DNA from: Candidatus Dormiibacterota bacterium
Lineage (GTDB): Bacteria; Chloroflexota; Dormibacteria; Aeolococcales; Bog-877
DNA length: 32,686 nucleotides
Reading direction: 5' to 3'
Assembly: GCA_013044295.1 (NCBI GenBank)
Contig: JABEUU010000032.1
Location: forward strand, 1-32,686
The notes beneath the pieces are model-generated. The model was not told the DNA's origin, ran no database searches, and worked only from the letters and a program-made list of their open reading frames with translations. Shown piece after piece: positions 25,786 through 32,686 of the stretch; the stretch's first letter is position 1; each line of letters starts with the position of its first letter. The position numbers were made by a program, and so were the translations under genes.

Positions 25786-27317
25786 AGCCTCGCCGCGCTC
25801 TGCTCGGAGTCGATGACAAGAGGGGCCTGGTGGAGTTCGCGACCGGGCTGAGCGGCCTGGGCGTCGAGCTGGTGGCGACCGGCGGCACCGCCCGCGTCCT
25901 GACCGAGGCAGGGCTCCGCGTGGTCCCGGTCTCGGAGCTGACCAAGGTGGAGGAGATGCTGGAGGGAAGGGTCAAGACCCTGCATCCTGCGGTCCATGCC
26001 GGCATCCTGGCGCGCCGAGATCGGACGGAGGACCTGGCGACCCTGGAGCGGTTCGCTTACCGGCCCATTGACATGGTGGTGGTCAACCTCTACCCGTTCG
26101 CCCGGGTGGCCGCCTCGGGAGCGGCCCTGGCGGAGGTGATCGAGGCGATTGACATCGGAGGCCCGACCCTGCTTCGGGCTGCCGCCAAGAATTGGCGCGA
26201 CGTGGCGGCGGTGTCCAGCCCCGACCAGTATCGGGAGGTGCTGGACGCGATTGGTTCTGGGGGCCTTGCTCCGGATCAGTTGCGGGAGTTGGCCTTGCGC
26301 GTCTTCCAACTCACAGCCGCCTACGACGGGGCCATCGCCGCCCATCTGGCCGGGGTCCCCCCACCAGCGCCTCAGCCCTGGCCATCGCGCCTGGCTCTGA
26401 CCGGAAGCCTGCGCCAGGTCCTCCGCTATGGGGAGAACCCCCATCAAGAGGGGGCCCTCTACGCGGCCGGCGCTGCCGCCGGCGGGGTCGCCGCCGCCCA
26501 GCAGCTCCAGGGCCCGGAGCTCTCCTACACCAACTGGCTGGACGCCGACGCCGCCTGGCGCCTGTGCCAGGCGCTCCCGACCCCCGCCGCGGTGGTGGTG
26601 AAACACACCAACCCCTGTGGAGTGGCGCTTGGCGTGACCGTCGCCGAGGCCTTCCAACGGGCTTACGACTGTGACCCACGCTCTGCCTACGGCGGGGTTG
26701 TGGGCCTCAATCAGGAGCTTGACGTCGAGGCCGCCGAGACGCTCCGGGGCCATTTCCTGGAGCTTGTGGTGGCGCCTGCGATCACCCCCGAGGCCGCCCT
26801 GGTGCTGGCCGCCAAGCCCCGTCTCAGGGTCCTGCAGGTGGCCCTGCCATCGGCCCCGGGCGACTGGGATTTTCGCAGCCTGGATGGAGGTTTTCTGGTT
26901 CAGACGCCGGACTGCGCCGCGGACCCTCAGGCCTCCTTCACGGTGCTTTCCCGACGCTCTCCCAGCCCCGCTGAGTGGTCCCAGCTGACCCTTGCCTGGC
27001 AGGTCGTGAGGGTGGTCAAGTCGAACGCCATCGTGCTCTGCCGGGACGGCACCGCGGTTGGGATCGGGGCGGGCCAGATGTCACGGGTGGAGTCGGTCCA
27101 GCTGGCGGTTGCTCGTGCCGGCGCTCGCTCCCAGGGCAGCTGCCTGGCCTCGGACGCATTCTTCCCGATGCCGGACGGCCTGCAGGTCGCCGCCGACGCG
27201 GGGGTCAGGGCGGCCATCCATCCCGGGGGCTCGAAGCGCGACCCCGAGGTTCTGGCCGTAGCCGACCAAGCTGGAATGGCCCTGGTGGCGACCGGGAGAC
27301 GTCACTTTCGCCACTGA
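25779..27317 (+). CDS. purH: Bifunctional AICAR formyltransferase/IMP cyclohydrolase
   Basis: The last two steps to IMP. The 512-residue product has the MGS-like cyclohydrolase domain (about 1-195: LVATGGTARVLTEAGL, GRVKTLHPAVHAGIL, VNLYPFARV, DIGGPTLLRAAAKN). The AICAR transformylase domain follows (LRYGENPHQEGALY, SYTNWLDADAAW, the catalytic-region VVKHTNPCGVALG, SNAIVLCRDG, GAGQMSRVESV, SDAFFPMPDGL). Normal length and all motifs are intact. ATG 25779 overlaps purN by seven bases. It appears to be the last operon gene; no strong terminator hairpin follows. Confidence 0.96.
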   Translation: MLKPRRALLGVDDKRGLVEFATGLSGLGVELVATGGTARVLTEAGLRVVPVSELTKVEEMLEGRVKTLHPAVHAGILARRDRTEDLATLERFAYRPIDMVVVNLYPFARVAASGAALAEVIEAIDIGGPTLLRAAAKNWRDVAAVSSPDQYREVLDAIGSGGLAPDQLRELALRVFQLTAAYDGAIAAHLAGVPPPAPQPWPSRLALTGSLRQVLRYGENPHQEGALYAAGAAAGGVAAAQQLQGPELSYTNWLDADAAWRLCQALPTPAAVVVKHTNPCGVALGVTVAEAFQRAYDCDPRSAYGGVVGLNQELDVEAAETLRGHFLELVVAPAITPEAALVLAAKPRLRVLQVALPSAPGDWDFRSLDGGFLVQTPDCAADPQASFTVLSRRSPSPAEWSQLTLAWQVVRVVKSNAIVLCRDGTAVGIGAGQMSRVESVQLAVARAGARSQGSCLASDAFFPMPDGLQVAADAGVRAAIHPGGSKRDPEVLAVADQAGMALVATGRRHFRH

Positions 27318-27340
27318 CTCCGTCTCCACCCGGGCTGGTG

Positions 27341-27346
27341 TATGGT
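27341..27346 (+). promoter_or_regulatory. Candidate -10 box TATGGT
   Basis: TATGGT stands 24 bases after the purH stop and about 30 bases before ATG 27378, so the next gene may be transcribed separately from the purine operon. No -35 box is evident. Confidence 0.3.
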
Positions 27347-27377
27347 GCCCGCAGGTGGGTTTCACGTGGGGCTGAAG

Positions 27378-28082
27378 ATGAGTTCGATGCCGAAGCGCTC
27401 CGGGCTGGTGGGATTGGCCTCCGAAGGAGTCCTGCTGGCGGGCCTGACGGCGGGCTTTTTCATCGACCTCTTCTTGCCCTGGGGCCCGAGCCCGGTCTGC
27501 CTTGCTCCCGGACCGGTGATCCGGTCCCCCTTCACGACCCACGCGGCGATCCTGCAGCCGTTCGGCTTTTGCGGTGGTGTTCAGACCGGTCTCGGTGGGG
27601 CTGGGCTGGCGGCGGCGCTCTTCGCGCTGGCGCTGCTGCTCTGGGAGGCGCTTCGGTTGGCGCGCATCAGCTTGATGCTATCGAGTGCCTACCGCAGTTT
27701 GATCTCAACTTTCCTCAGCGCCGCGCTTCTGATGTTCACCATCCTGGATCTGATACCGCACTTCGGCTCTCTGGTCTCCAATCCGGGGGATGTCCCGTTT
27801 GGAGGGGCGTTCGCCTGGGTGGGTTTGGCGCTCGCCCTCCTGATCGCCGGGCTGGGTCTGGTGCACTGGCGAATCTGGCAGACGGGAGCCCCGCCAGCTC
27901 TCGACCACCCTCGCTCCGGGGCGTCGACACGACCGTCCGGAGTGGCCAGCCCGGACTCTCAGATCTGCCCATCTTGCGGCCGGGTGCTGCTGGCTGGCGC
28001 GCACTTCTGCTCCCACTGCGGGCAGGCCGCCCCGGGCTGGACCCTGCGGCCGACCCCGAGCGACCCCCGGTCGGAGCTCTAG
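27378..28082 (+). CDS. Membrane protein with C-terminal zinc ribbon, unknown function
   Basis: The product is about 234 residues from ATG 27378 (GTGGGG seven bases upstream). Four likely membrane helices are visible: about 10-31, 74-97, 107-128 and 145-165. A Pro/Ser-rich linker leads to a zinc ribbon ICPSCGRVLL...FCSHCGQ (about 195-216), facing the cytoplasm if the even helix count is right. Alternative in-frame starts are ATG 27342 and GTG 27366. No family is recognised; zinc-ribbon membrane proteins of this type are common and uncharacterised. Confidence 0.7.
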   Translation: MSSMPKRSGLVGLASEGVLLAGLTAGFFIDLFLPWGPSPVCLAPGPVIRSPFTTHAAILQPFGFCGGVQTGLGGAGLAAALFALALLLWEALRLARISLMLSSAYRSLISTFLSAALLMFTILDLIPHFGSLVSNPGDVPFGGAFAWVGLALALLIAGLGLVHWRIWQTGAPPALDHPRSGASTRPSGVASPDSQICPSCGRVLLAGAHFCSHCGQAAPGWTLRPTPSDPRSEL

Positions 28083-28133
28083 AGTTCGGCCCAGCCCGCC
28101 TCCCAGATCAGGTCCGTCTCCGGTCGGTCCCCG

Positions 28134-28550
28134 TCACGGCGTCGACCGCGGACGGTGGCTGGCGCTCAGTCTCCGCAGGACATCGAGGGCCTCGACAACC
28201 CGCTCCAGGGGCACCAGCAGGTGGTCGTGGTGGTAGCCGGCGATCACGTTGCAGCTGATCCCGGCGTCGGCAAGGGCGGTGCTAACCGCTGCCGTCAGGC
28301 CGATATCGCCGACCTTTGAGGGCACCCCCAAGGTGACCCAGCCGGCCAGGAAGTCGTAGGCCAGCCCCGCCGAGTCGGCATCGTCACGGGCCAGCACCAG
28401 CGAGACCCCCTCCGCCTCAACCACGCTGGCGAATGCCTCCACCTCAGGGAGCGGCTCTCCCCGGGCGACGAACACAAACACGTAGGTCCCGGGACGGCGC
28501 TGAGGAGACAGCCGCGCCAGCAATTGCTTCAGGCCAACCTCAGCATTCAC
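28134..28550 (-). CDS. ACT-domain protein (DUF2241/ACT_3-like)
   Basis: The 138-residue product matches small tandem-ACT proteins: LLARLSPQRRPGTYVFVFV near the start, FASVVEAEGVSLVLAR in the middle, and the hallmark segment DIGLTAAVSTALADAGISCNVIAGYHHDHLLVP in the second half. ACT domains bind amino acids or small ligands and regulate metabolism; the ligand here is unknown. GTG 28550 lies six bases after CAGAAT (minus strand), suggesting a leaderless mRNA. It also overlaps by four bases the stop of a possible upstream ORF. Confidence 0.85.
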   Translation of the reverse strand: MNAEVGLKQLLARLSPQRRPGTYVFVFVARGEPLPEVEAFASVVEAEGVSLVLARDDADSAGLAYDFLAGWVTLGVPSKVGDIGLTAAVSTALADAGISCNVIAGYHHDHLLVPLERVVEALDVLRRLSASHRPRSTP

Positions 28551-28897
28551 GCCGCGATTCTGCCCGATGGGCGGGCCGCGGCGCCGGCGCAACGTGCCGA
28601 GCGAAGCCACCTCCAGAAGACGACGGTCCCGGGCTCGAAGGTGCAGCGCTCCAGCGCCCAGTGGTGGCGCTTGATCCGTCTGGTCGGGAGACCCGAAGTG
28701 ACCGGCGTGACCGCCCAGTGCCAGCTCTCTGGCGCGGCGGCGACCGCAGAGCCGCTGGGCCGCCGGACGGCCGCCTGATTCCGGAGCGTGTGGGCGCAGA
28801 TCGCTGCCATCCTCACAGCGGAAGCCGGCCGCGCGGACCAAGGCGCACCCGCCCTGGTCCTGCGCCCGATGAACTGGGTCTGCTCGGCGGCGGTCAA
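28547..28897 (-). CDS. Possible small ORF upstream of the ACT-domain gene
   Basis: This 116-codon frame from TTG 28897 ends in a GTGA overlap with the ACT gene start. Its third codon positions are strongly G/C, and the C-terminal part (KRHHWALERCTFEPGTVVFWRW) is less repetitive than most spurious frames here. No family is recognised and there is no ribosome site before the TTG. It is the only gene candidate found in 28551-29032; otherwise that stretch shows nothing I can name. Confidence 0.25.
   Translation of the reverse strand: MTAAEQTQFIGRRTRAGAPWSARPASAVRMAAICAHTLRNQAAVRRPSGSAVAAAPESWHWAVTPVTSGLPTRRIKRHHWALERCTFEPGTVVFWRWLRSARCAGAAARPSGRIAA
28557..28562 (-). promoter_or_regulatory. Candidate -10 box CAGAAT for the ACT-domain gene
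   Basis: CAGAAT on the minus strand, then six bases (CGCGGC), then GTG 28550. The spacing is the same as for other apparent leaderless genes in the window. Confidence 0.35.
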
Positions 28898-29020
28898 GGT
28901 TGACCAGGGCCAGCGTTCCTACGGGCGTCCGCGGTGGCTTGGCCACGCTCTCGGTGCTTCCCTGGCGCAGCCCCGCACCAACTGCTTGGGATGCCACGCA
29001 CCGGCTCAGGACCGGAGTGG

Positions 29021-29026
29021 CACACT
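29021..29026 (+). promoter_or_regulatory. Candidate -10 box CACACT for the HEAT-repeat gene
   Basis: CACACT, six bases (TTGACG), then ATG 29033, with no ribosome site. The match to TATAAT is weak (three of six), but the position fits the leaderless pattern. Confidence 0.3.
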
Positions 29027-29032
29027 TTGACG

Positions 29033-29548
29033 ATGGCGGGCTTGTGGGGCGTCAGCCCCTGGCGCAGCGTGGCGGCGGAGTGCGCCCGGCGAGGGGAGCC
29101 GGCGGTGGTAGCTGGCTGTGTCGATCTGCTCCTGGGCCGTGAGGTCGATGATGACCTGGTTCTGGCGCTCGGTGGTCCTCACGCCACATTCGTGCTCGGT
29201 GGTGCCGAGGGAGGCAGGGGTGGTTACTGGCCGCGGGTGTGGGCCTGCCGGGGACTTCTCTATGCCTGGGAGGACTCGGCGGCGCCGGCGGTGGTTCAGG
29301 CGCTGACGGCAGACAAGTGGCGGGTTCGCGAGATGGCCGCCAGAGTGATTGCCAGGCACCGCGTAGAAGCCGCCATCGAAGCCGTGGCCAGTCTTCAGTG
29401 GGATCCTGTGGCGCGGGTTCGGGCGGCTGGCGAGCGGGCGGTGGTGGCGCTCCACGTCGAGGAGACCCGGGCGCCGCGCACCAAGAGCGCGGGCCGGGCG
29501 TCGGATCGTCCCGGCTCGTCGCTCCCTCGATCCCAACCACCGAGTTGA
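29033..29548 (+). CDS. HEAT-repeat protein
   Basis: The 171-residue product is made of paired helices. The clearest repeats are VWACRGLLYAWEDSAAPAVVQAL, then DKWRVREMAARVIARH, then DPVARVRAAGERAVVAL, the alternating pattern of HEAT/PBS-lyase-type scaffolds. Similar short HEAT proteins are common in high-GC soil bacteria, with no assigned role beyond protein interaction. The C-terminal 30 residues are a Ser/Arg-rich tail. ATG 29033 is chosen over upstream in-frame starts because homology begins here and a -10 box lies just ahead. Confidence 0.75.
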   Translation: MAGLWGVSPWRSVAAECARRGEPAVVAGCVDLLLGREVDDDLVLALGGPHATFVLGGAEGGRGGYWPRVWACRGLLYAWEDSAAPAVVQALTADKWRVREMAARVIARHRVEAAIEAVASLQWDPVARVRAAGERAVVALHVEETRAPRTKSAGRASDRPGSSLPRSQPPS

Positions 29549-30171
29549 GGCTGGCCGATCCCGCCAGCGCCAGCTCCCGTCCCCTGTGCCCACCAGGACC
29601 TGCGGCCAGGTGCTTGGCCCAGGACCGGATGGTAGGGGCCGAACCTCAAGACGTCGACCTCTGGGTCGCCGCCCGAGTACTCTCGTGTGCCGTGTTCCTG
29701 CTCCGCTGGGGCGGTCAGGATCTCGGCACCAGCGTCCCTGGCCTGGCCCGGCAGGTGTCGGCGTCGGCGTAGCCGGGGAGGACCACCTTGGCGCCGGCGA
29801 GAGCCAGGAAGCTGGCGGCCCCGGCCGGGGTTCCTGCGGGCGGCTGCCTGGCGGAGGTCCCCCATGGCGATCAGGGTGACCATGTTGCGGCCGCCGCCCT
29901 CGGCGAGCAGGCGGGGGAGGACGGGCAGAGGGCAGATGGTGTCGACCGCGTCGAGGGCGTAGGCGCGGACCTTCCACGCTTGCACGGCGGCCTGCCGGTG
30001 GACTATCCAGCCATGGGTGTACCAACAGGCGGGCGCCGGGACGTCCTGGTCCTGGAGCCAGGCGACGAAGGCTTGCAGGTCGGCGTAGCGCTGGGCGAGC
30101 AGGTTGGCTGGGCAGCGCTCGAGGTCCCAGAGGGGCGGAGCCGGAGCGGCGGAAACCGTGGACCGAGGCAT
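29395..30171 (-). CDS. Hypothetical protein, intact N-terminal domain and doubtful tail
   Basis: The first about 105 residues look genuinely coded, with high G/C at third positions: PPLWDLERCPANLL, FVAWLQDQDVPAPACWYTHGWIVHRQAAVQAW and LLAEGGGRNMVTLIAMGD. The 'CWY.H..iv..laal..W' pattern resembles small actinobacterial proteins often found on plasmids or integrated elements (DUF4913-like), but I cannot be sure. After about 29860 the reading frame passes through a segment coded in another frame and then a VOC-family remnant, and finally overlaps the HEAT gene. The true product probably ends before 29800. Confidence 0.4.
   Translation of the reverse strand: MPRSTVSAAPAPPLWDLERCPANLLAQRYADLQAFVAWLQDQDVPAPACWYTHGWIVHRQAAVQAWKVRAYALDAVDTICPLPVLPRLLAEGGGRNMVTLIAMGDLRQAAARRNPGRGRQLPGSRRRQGGPPRLRRRRHLPGQARDAGAEILTAPAEQEHGTREYSGGDPEVDVLRFGPYHPVLGQAPGRRSWWAQGTGAGAGGIGQPQLGGWDRGSDEPGRSDARPALLVRGARVSSTWSATTARSPAARTRATGSH
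29622..29840 (-). pseudogene. VOC/glyoxalase-family remnant, frameshifted
   Basis: Two minus-strand frames together give the C-terminal half of a VOC (glyoxalase/bleomycin-resistance fold) protein. ALAGAKVVLPGYADADTCRAR is in one frame; ARDAGAEILTAPAEQEHGTREY and VLRFGPYHP are in the next. Members typically read 'vyVdDadahcarAraaGAeil..pedq.yG.Ref..rDPeG..wsFGtY.P'. The frames meet at a 5-bp tandem duplication, CCTGGCCTGG (plus strand, 29737-29746); removing one copy restores a single frame. The N-terminal half was not found. Confidence 0.6.
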
Positions 30172-30383
30172 GGAGCCTCCCAGCGGCCCGTGGAGGGCGG
30201 CCGGGGGCCGCCACCAGTGGCAGGCGTGTACGCCAAAAGCGGCTGTCCAGTCAACCTCCGTTGGTCAGCCGGCTGTGAAGTCACGGTGACTGGGGCGCTG
30301 GGCCCAGGTTGGATGTCGATCCCGGCGGCACTGCATCAGCGCTCGGCCCCGTACTGCCGTAGGCTGGGCCACGGTCCGCAGAA

Positions 30384-30857
30384 GTGGGCACCCTACCGCT
30401 CACCGCCGCGATCAGCGCTGAGGTCGCCTGGCACGTAGCCCGCTGCCTTGAGGTCGAGGTCGCCAGCGACGTGGCCGGCGTTCGTGAAGCCGATCACGCC
30501 GAGACCAATCCGCAGGCCAAGGAGCTGGTCTGCGTCCCGCTCGCCTGCTCCCTCGTCGGCCAGCAGCACCCCGTCCTGATCGAGGCGGGGACCCTCGCCG
30601 CCAGGCTCTACCAGGTGGTGGAGACGGTGGAGCCCTTCTTCTGCAGCTTCGGGGTCAACCTCAGCTACCAAGGGGCACTCGAGCAGGCAGGCATGAGCTT
30701 CACCGGGTTCGACAAGAACCGTGAACCGCACATCCTCGAACTGCCCAAACACCGCTTCTTCCTCGCCGCGCTCTACGTGCCCCAGGCCGCCCACACCCAG
30801 ACCCGGCCGCCCCCGCTGCTCGTCGGCTTCGTCGCCGCCTGCCAGCGCCGAAGCTAA
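30384..30857 (+). pseudogene. 5'-truncated CTP synthase C-terminal-region-related protein
   Basis: From about residue 20 the frame matches the second half of the CTP-synthase C-terminal-related glutamine amidotransferase-like family: ADHAETNP, VCVPLACSLVGQQHPV, ARLYQVVETVEPFFCSFGVN, HILELPKHRFFLAALYVPQ and PPLLVGFVAAC. Full-length relatives run to about 230 residues and carry an N-terminal half with GTCGGFQ, containing the amidotransferase cysteine. That half is absent and was not found upstream in another frame. GTG 30384 would permit a 157-residue product, but it would lack the nucleophile. Truncated gene or remnant. Confidence 0.65.
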
Positions 30858-30953
30858 CCGCCAACGATGCCTGCCTCCCGGCGTCGGTGCGGGCGGGGGA
30901 GTCACTTTGGTGCTGGTTCAGGGCCAGCGCCAGCCCGCGCGGCGGCAGCTGGC

Positions 30954-31090
30954 CTAAGCCTTGCTCCCGGCTATCGCCAGGCTAACTCCGATGCCGATCA
31001 TGGTGAGCCCGCTGGCACCGCCCACCGCTTCGAGGCGACGCGGCGATTCAGCGAACCACGACCGTCCCACAATACGGGTCCTCGATGCGA
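30954..31090 (-). pseudogene. C-terminal remnant of a LysE/RhtB-family exporter
   Basis: A minus-strand frame ending at TAG 30954-30956 reads WFAESPRRLEAVGG and then LTMIGIGVSLAIAG. This fits the last membrane helix of LysE/RhtB amino acid exporters ('r.w....G..li.lGv.la'). Only about 40 residues are recognisable and no start or upstream domain is seen. The similarity is short, so this is tentative. Confidence 0.35.
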
Positions 31091-31157
31091 CCACGCTGGC
31101 CTGTGATTTGGGCTACCTCACCGGAGGGCCGTGACACTGGCCGAACGGTGCGGATGG

Positions 31158-31547
31158 TCAGCCGCCGCCCTCGCGCTCGGCGACCCGTCGCAGTGCCTCG
31201 TCCAACGTCAGAAGCCCTACCCCCAAGATCAGCGCGGTGGCGAGGGAGAAAGCGTCGGGGAGGCGCAGGGTGTTGTGGCGGGCTCTGAGCTGGGCAGCCT
31301 GGCGGGCGATCGAGCGATCGACGGGGACCACCTCGGCCCGGACCGAGTCGAGGAAGTCATCCACTGTGGCGTCGGTGCCAGCCAGCAGCGGACGGACGAG
31401 CACTTCAGCGTAGACGCTGGCGCTGATCAAGAGTCGGTCGCCAGCTGTGATCCGTGGGCGCAACTCGGTCACGGCGCGGTCGTGCTGAGCGTCCGAGGGG
31501 TCCAGGAAGCCGATGAGGACGTCGGCGTCGAGGGCTACCGAACCCAT
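31158..31547 (-). CDS. vapC: PIN-domain toxin VapC
   Basis: The 129-residue PIN-fold ribonuclease has the expected acidic metal ligands D7 (LDADVLIGFLD), E48 (YAEVLV), D98 (RLPDAFSLATA) and D116 (LLTLDEAL). Such toxins cleave RNA, often tRNA or rRNA, unless bound by the antitoxin. The start overlaps the antitoxin gene by 13 bases, the usual coupled order. All key residues are present, so the toxin should be active, in contrast to the decayed genes around it. Confidence 0.88.
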   Translation of the reverse strand: MGSVALDADVLIGFLDPSDAQHDRAVTELRPRITAGDRLLISASVYAEVLVRPLLAGTDATVDDFLDSVRAEVVPVDRSIARQAAQLRARHNTLRLPDAFSLATALILGVGLLTLDEALRRVAEREGGG

Positions 31548-31756
31548 TCGCCGCGCAACTGCTCCAGGTAGCCGGGGGGATAGGTGCCCGGCGGGAGACT
31601 GCCAGCGTAGCGGCTGACGAGCTCGTCGGCGCGCTCCACTTCGATGCGGCCCGGAGCGCTGGCGCGAACGATCACGTTGTCACCGGAAGCAATGCCGGCC
31701 GCGCGAAGCACGCGGACGGGGATGGTGATCTGATGCTTGCGCGACACCTTGCTCAT
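31535..31756 (-). CDS. vapB: AbrB/SpoVT-type antitoxin (VapB)
   Basis: The 73-residue product has a swapped-hairpin AbrB DNA-binding domain at the N-terminus (SRKHQITIPVRVLRAAGIASGD, about 5-26) and a C-terminal toxin-binding tail (VSRYAGSLPPGTYPPGYLEQLRGEW). It should neutralise VapC and repress its own promoter. An inverted repeat covers the start region just upstream. Confidence 0.88.
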   Translation of the reverse strand: MSKVSRKHQITIPVRVLRAAGIASGDNVIVRASAPGRIEVERADELVSRYAGSLPPGTYPPGYLEQLRGEWVR

Positions 31757-31758
31757 AC

Positions 31759-31785
31759 CTTTACTACTCTACCACCGGAGTAAAG
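31759..31785 (-). promoter_or_regulatory. Candidate VapB operator overlapping the vapBC promoter
   Basis: Perfect 7-bp arms CTTTACT (31759-31765) and AGTAAAG (31779-31785) are separated by 13 bases, immediately upstream of vapB. On the minus strand a TAGAGT -10-like hexamer lies inside this element, nine bases before the vapB ATG. Binding here would block transcription, as expected for antitoxin autoregulation. Confidence 0.55.
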
Positions 31786-32198
31786 CGGCGGAGTCCTGTT
31801 CTCGCGCCCCCCTCCCCTCTCCCTGTGATCGGCGAGTCCGAGGCCCCTGAGTGGCTGAGGCCACGGTTCGCCATGGCTCTTCGGCCACCTCACAAAGGCC
31901 CTGCGCTCGAAATCGACGTTGCCCGCCCAGGGGATGGCGACCCCGGTGGCAAAGGCGGTATCTGAAGGCGGTCCGCTTTCTGCTTCAGGGAAAGGCGGCA
32001 AAGTAGCTGATGAGGATGGATTTCCGCACCCTTCATTTGTGGGTGCTTACAGAGAGTGCGGAGCTGGATCCTCTGCGGGAGACTTTCCGCTATGAACTCA
32101 AGTGAGGTCGCCGACGGTGGATCACCCACCCAGGGACGGGCCCGCATCTTCAAGGTGGCGGTGTAGGCACCCGTCCGCCACCCGTATTTGTCGACCAG
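31786..32198. other. Non-coding stretch with no recognisable gene
   Basis: Frames on both strands are short and fit no family. The only local structure noted is a 6-bp inverted repeat, GCACCC (32026-32031) with GGGTGC (32041-32046), around an AT-rich loop. No tRNA, transposase or integrase trace is visible. Confidence 0.4.
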
Positions 32199-32204
32199 TA
32201 AACT
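32199..32204 (+). promoter_or_regulatory. Candidate -10 box TAAACT
   Basis: TAAACT is followed by seven bases and GTG 32212, the same leaderless geometry seen elsewhere in the window. It precedes a short frame that looks like the start of a broken gene. Confidence 0.35.
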
Positions 32205-32211
32205 CGCCGTC

Positions 32212-32355
32212 GTGACCAGCTGTGCCGCGGCAGCCAGTGTCGAGCTGGTCGACGTGGACGAGACGGTGCTGAGTGAGCTGGTCGAGGTCGCGACTCGCGA
32301 CGCTCATGCGAAGGTCAGGTCCCTGCTGCGCCACTTTCTGGCCATTTGCTACTAA
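32212..32355 (+). pseudogene. Short N-terminal remnant, possibly of a GNAT acetyltransferase
   Basis: This 47-codon frame from GTG 32212 includes VELVDVDETVLSELVEVATRDA, which resembles the opening of some actinobacterial GNAT acetyltransferases ('L.pVDEavLe.Lv..A..DA'). It then runs into an unrelated hydrophobic end (LLRHFLAICY) and stops. No acetyl-CoA-binding motif follows. It may be a gene broken after about 30 codons; a genuine small protein is the alternative. Confidence 0.3.
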
Positions 32356-32483
32356 TACTTGTACTTGTAGCTGCCCATTTGCGCTCACTTTCCCGGTCGG
32401 CGCCCGCTGCAAGAACGCCGCGCAACGCGCGGTCTGGACTTTAGTGGCGTCGACTCAGGAAGCGCGGCCCTCGCCAACCGCCG

Positions 32484-32686
32484 TTGGCAATCCCACCCAC
32501 CTACGTCTCCCCCCACCAGCTCGGACCTTGGATCGTCGAGCAGGAGTCGTACGCCCTGCCGGACTCGGAGCTGGTTCGCCTGAGTCCACCCGCCGCCGCC
32601 ATGGCCGCTGGCAAGCACCGAGCTGCCCGCGAGGACTCCTGGGGTCGCCTCAAGCAGCCGAAGTTCGAGGTGGGTGGGCAACCGGC
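32484..32686 (+). CDS. Partial ORF running off the right edge, unknown function
   Basis: An open frame from TTG 32484 continues to the window end (67 codons, no stop). Third positions are strongly G/C, and residues such as YVSPHQLGPWIVEQESYALPD and REDSWGRLKQPKFEVGG look like ordinary protein. No family is recognised and the true start is unclear, since no ribosome site precedes the TTG. It could also be an internal piece of another broken gene. Confidence 0.3.
   Translation, partial: MAIPPTYVSPHQLGPWIVEQESYALPDSELVRLSPPAAAMAAGKHRAAREDSWGRLKQPKFEVGGQP

Noticed and set aside
30393-30905. 170-codon minus-strand ORF opposite the CTP-synthase-related fragment
   Set aside because: The plus strand carries clear family motifs; the minus frame is its antisense shadow.
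31753-32412. Several short minus-strand ORFs right of vapB
   Set aside because: No homology, no ribosome sites, mutual overlap, and in part antisense to the possible plus-strand GNAT remnant.

Overview
The window is a high-GC bacterial chromosome segment. Gene overlap is dense, GTG/TTG starts are common, and several genes appear to start without a leader. CBS-free GuaB3-type IMP dehydrogenase, split biotin carboxylase/carboxyltransferase genes, small-form PurL with PurS and PurQ, and an ECF sigma factor with a membrane partner fit a Terrabacteria-type lineage (Chloroflexota, Dormibacterota or Actinomycetota). That placement is an inference; no rRNA or marker gene confirms it.

Layout. (1) 1-4072: tail of a threonine-aldolase-like gene, a repeat-rich basic histone-like protein, a Glu/Leu dehydrogenase-family protein lacking its catalytic lysine, an orphan OmpR-type response regulator and a sortase. 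(2) 4239-8713: guaB3-guaA-purD plus a DksA/TraR-type zinc-finger gene. (3) 8664-10174, minus strand: two translationally coupled DeoC-family genes, one canonical and one with altered active-site residues. (4) 10187-10482: intergenic region with nested inverted repeats. (5) 10483-13775: a biotin-dependent carboxylase pair (PycB/OadA-like plus biotin carboxylase) in which the carboxyltransferase has lost three of four metal ligands. (6) 13838-16742, minus strand: ECF sigma factor coupled to a membrane protein with a predicted beta-propeller. (7) 16931-27317: purB-purC-purS-purQ-purL-purF-(small ORF)-purM-purN-purH, mostly overlapping or separated by a few bases. (8) 27378-29548: zinc-ribbon membrane protein, ACT-domain protein and HEAT-repeat protein. 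(9) 29549-32686: a decayed accessory region with remnants of VOC/glyoxalase, CTP-synthase-related, LysE and possibly GNAT genes, plus an apparently intact VapBC toxin-antitoxin pair with a candidate operator.

Together purD, purB, purC, purS/Q/L, purF, purM, purN and purH cover PRPP to IMP except the AIR carboxylation step (purE/purK, not seen). guaB3 and guaA take IMP to GMP; purA is not seen. The most unusual signals are the active-site losses in otherwise well-preserved enzymes (dehydrogenase, carboxyltransferase, second DeoC), the recurrent '-10 box, 6-7 nt, start codon' arrangement implying leaderless mRNAs, and the structured intergenic region at 10255-10425.
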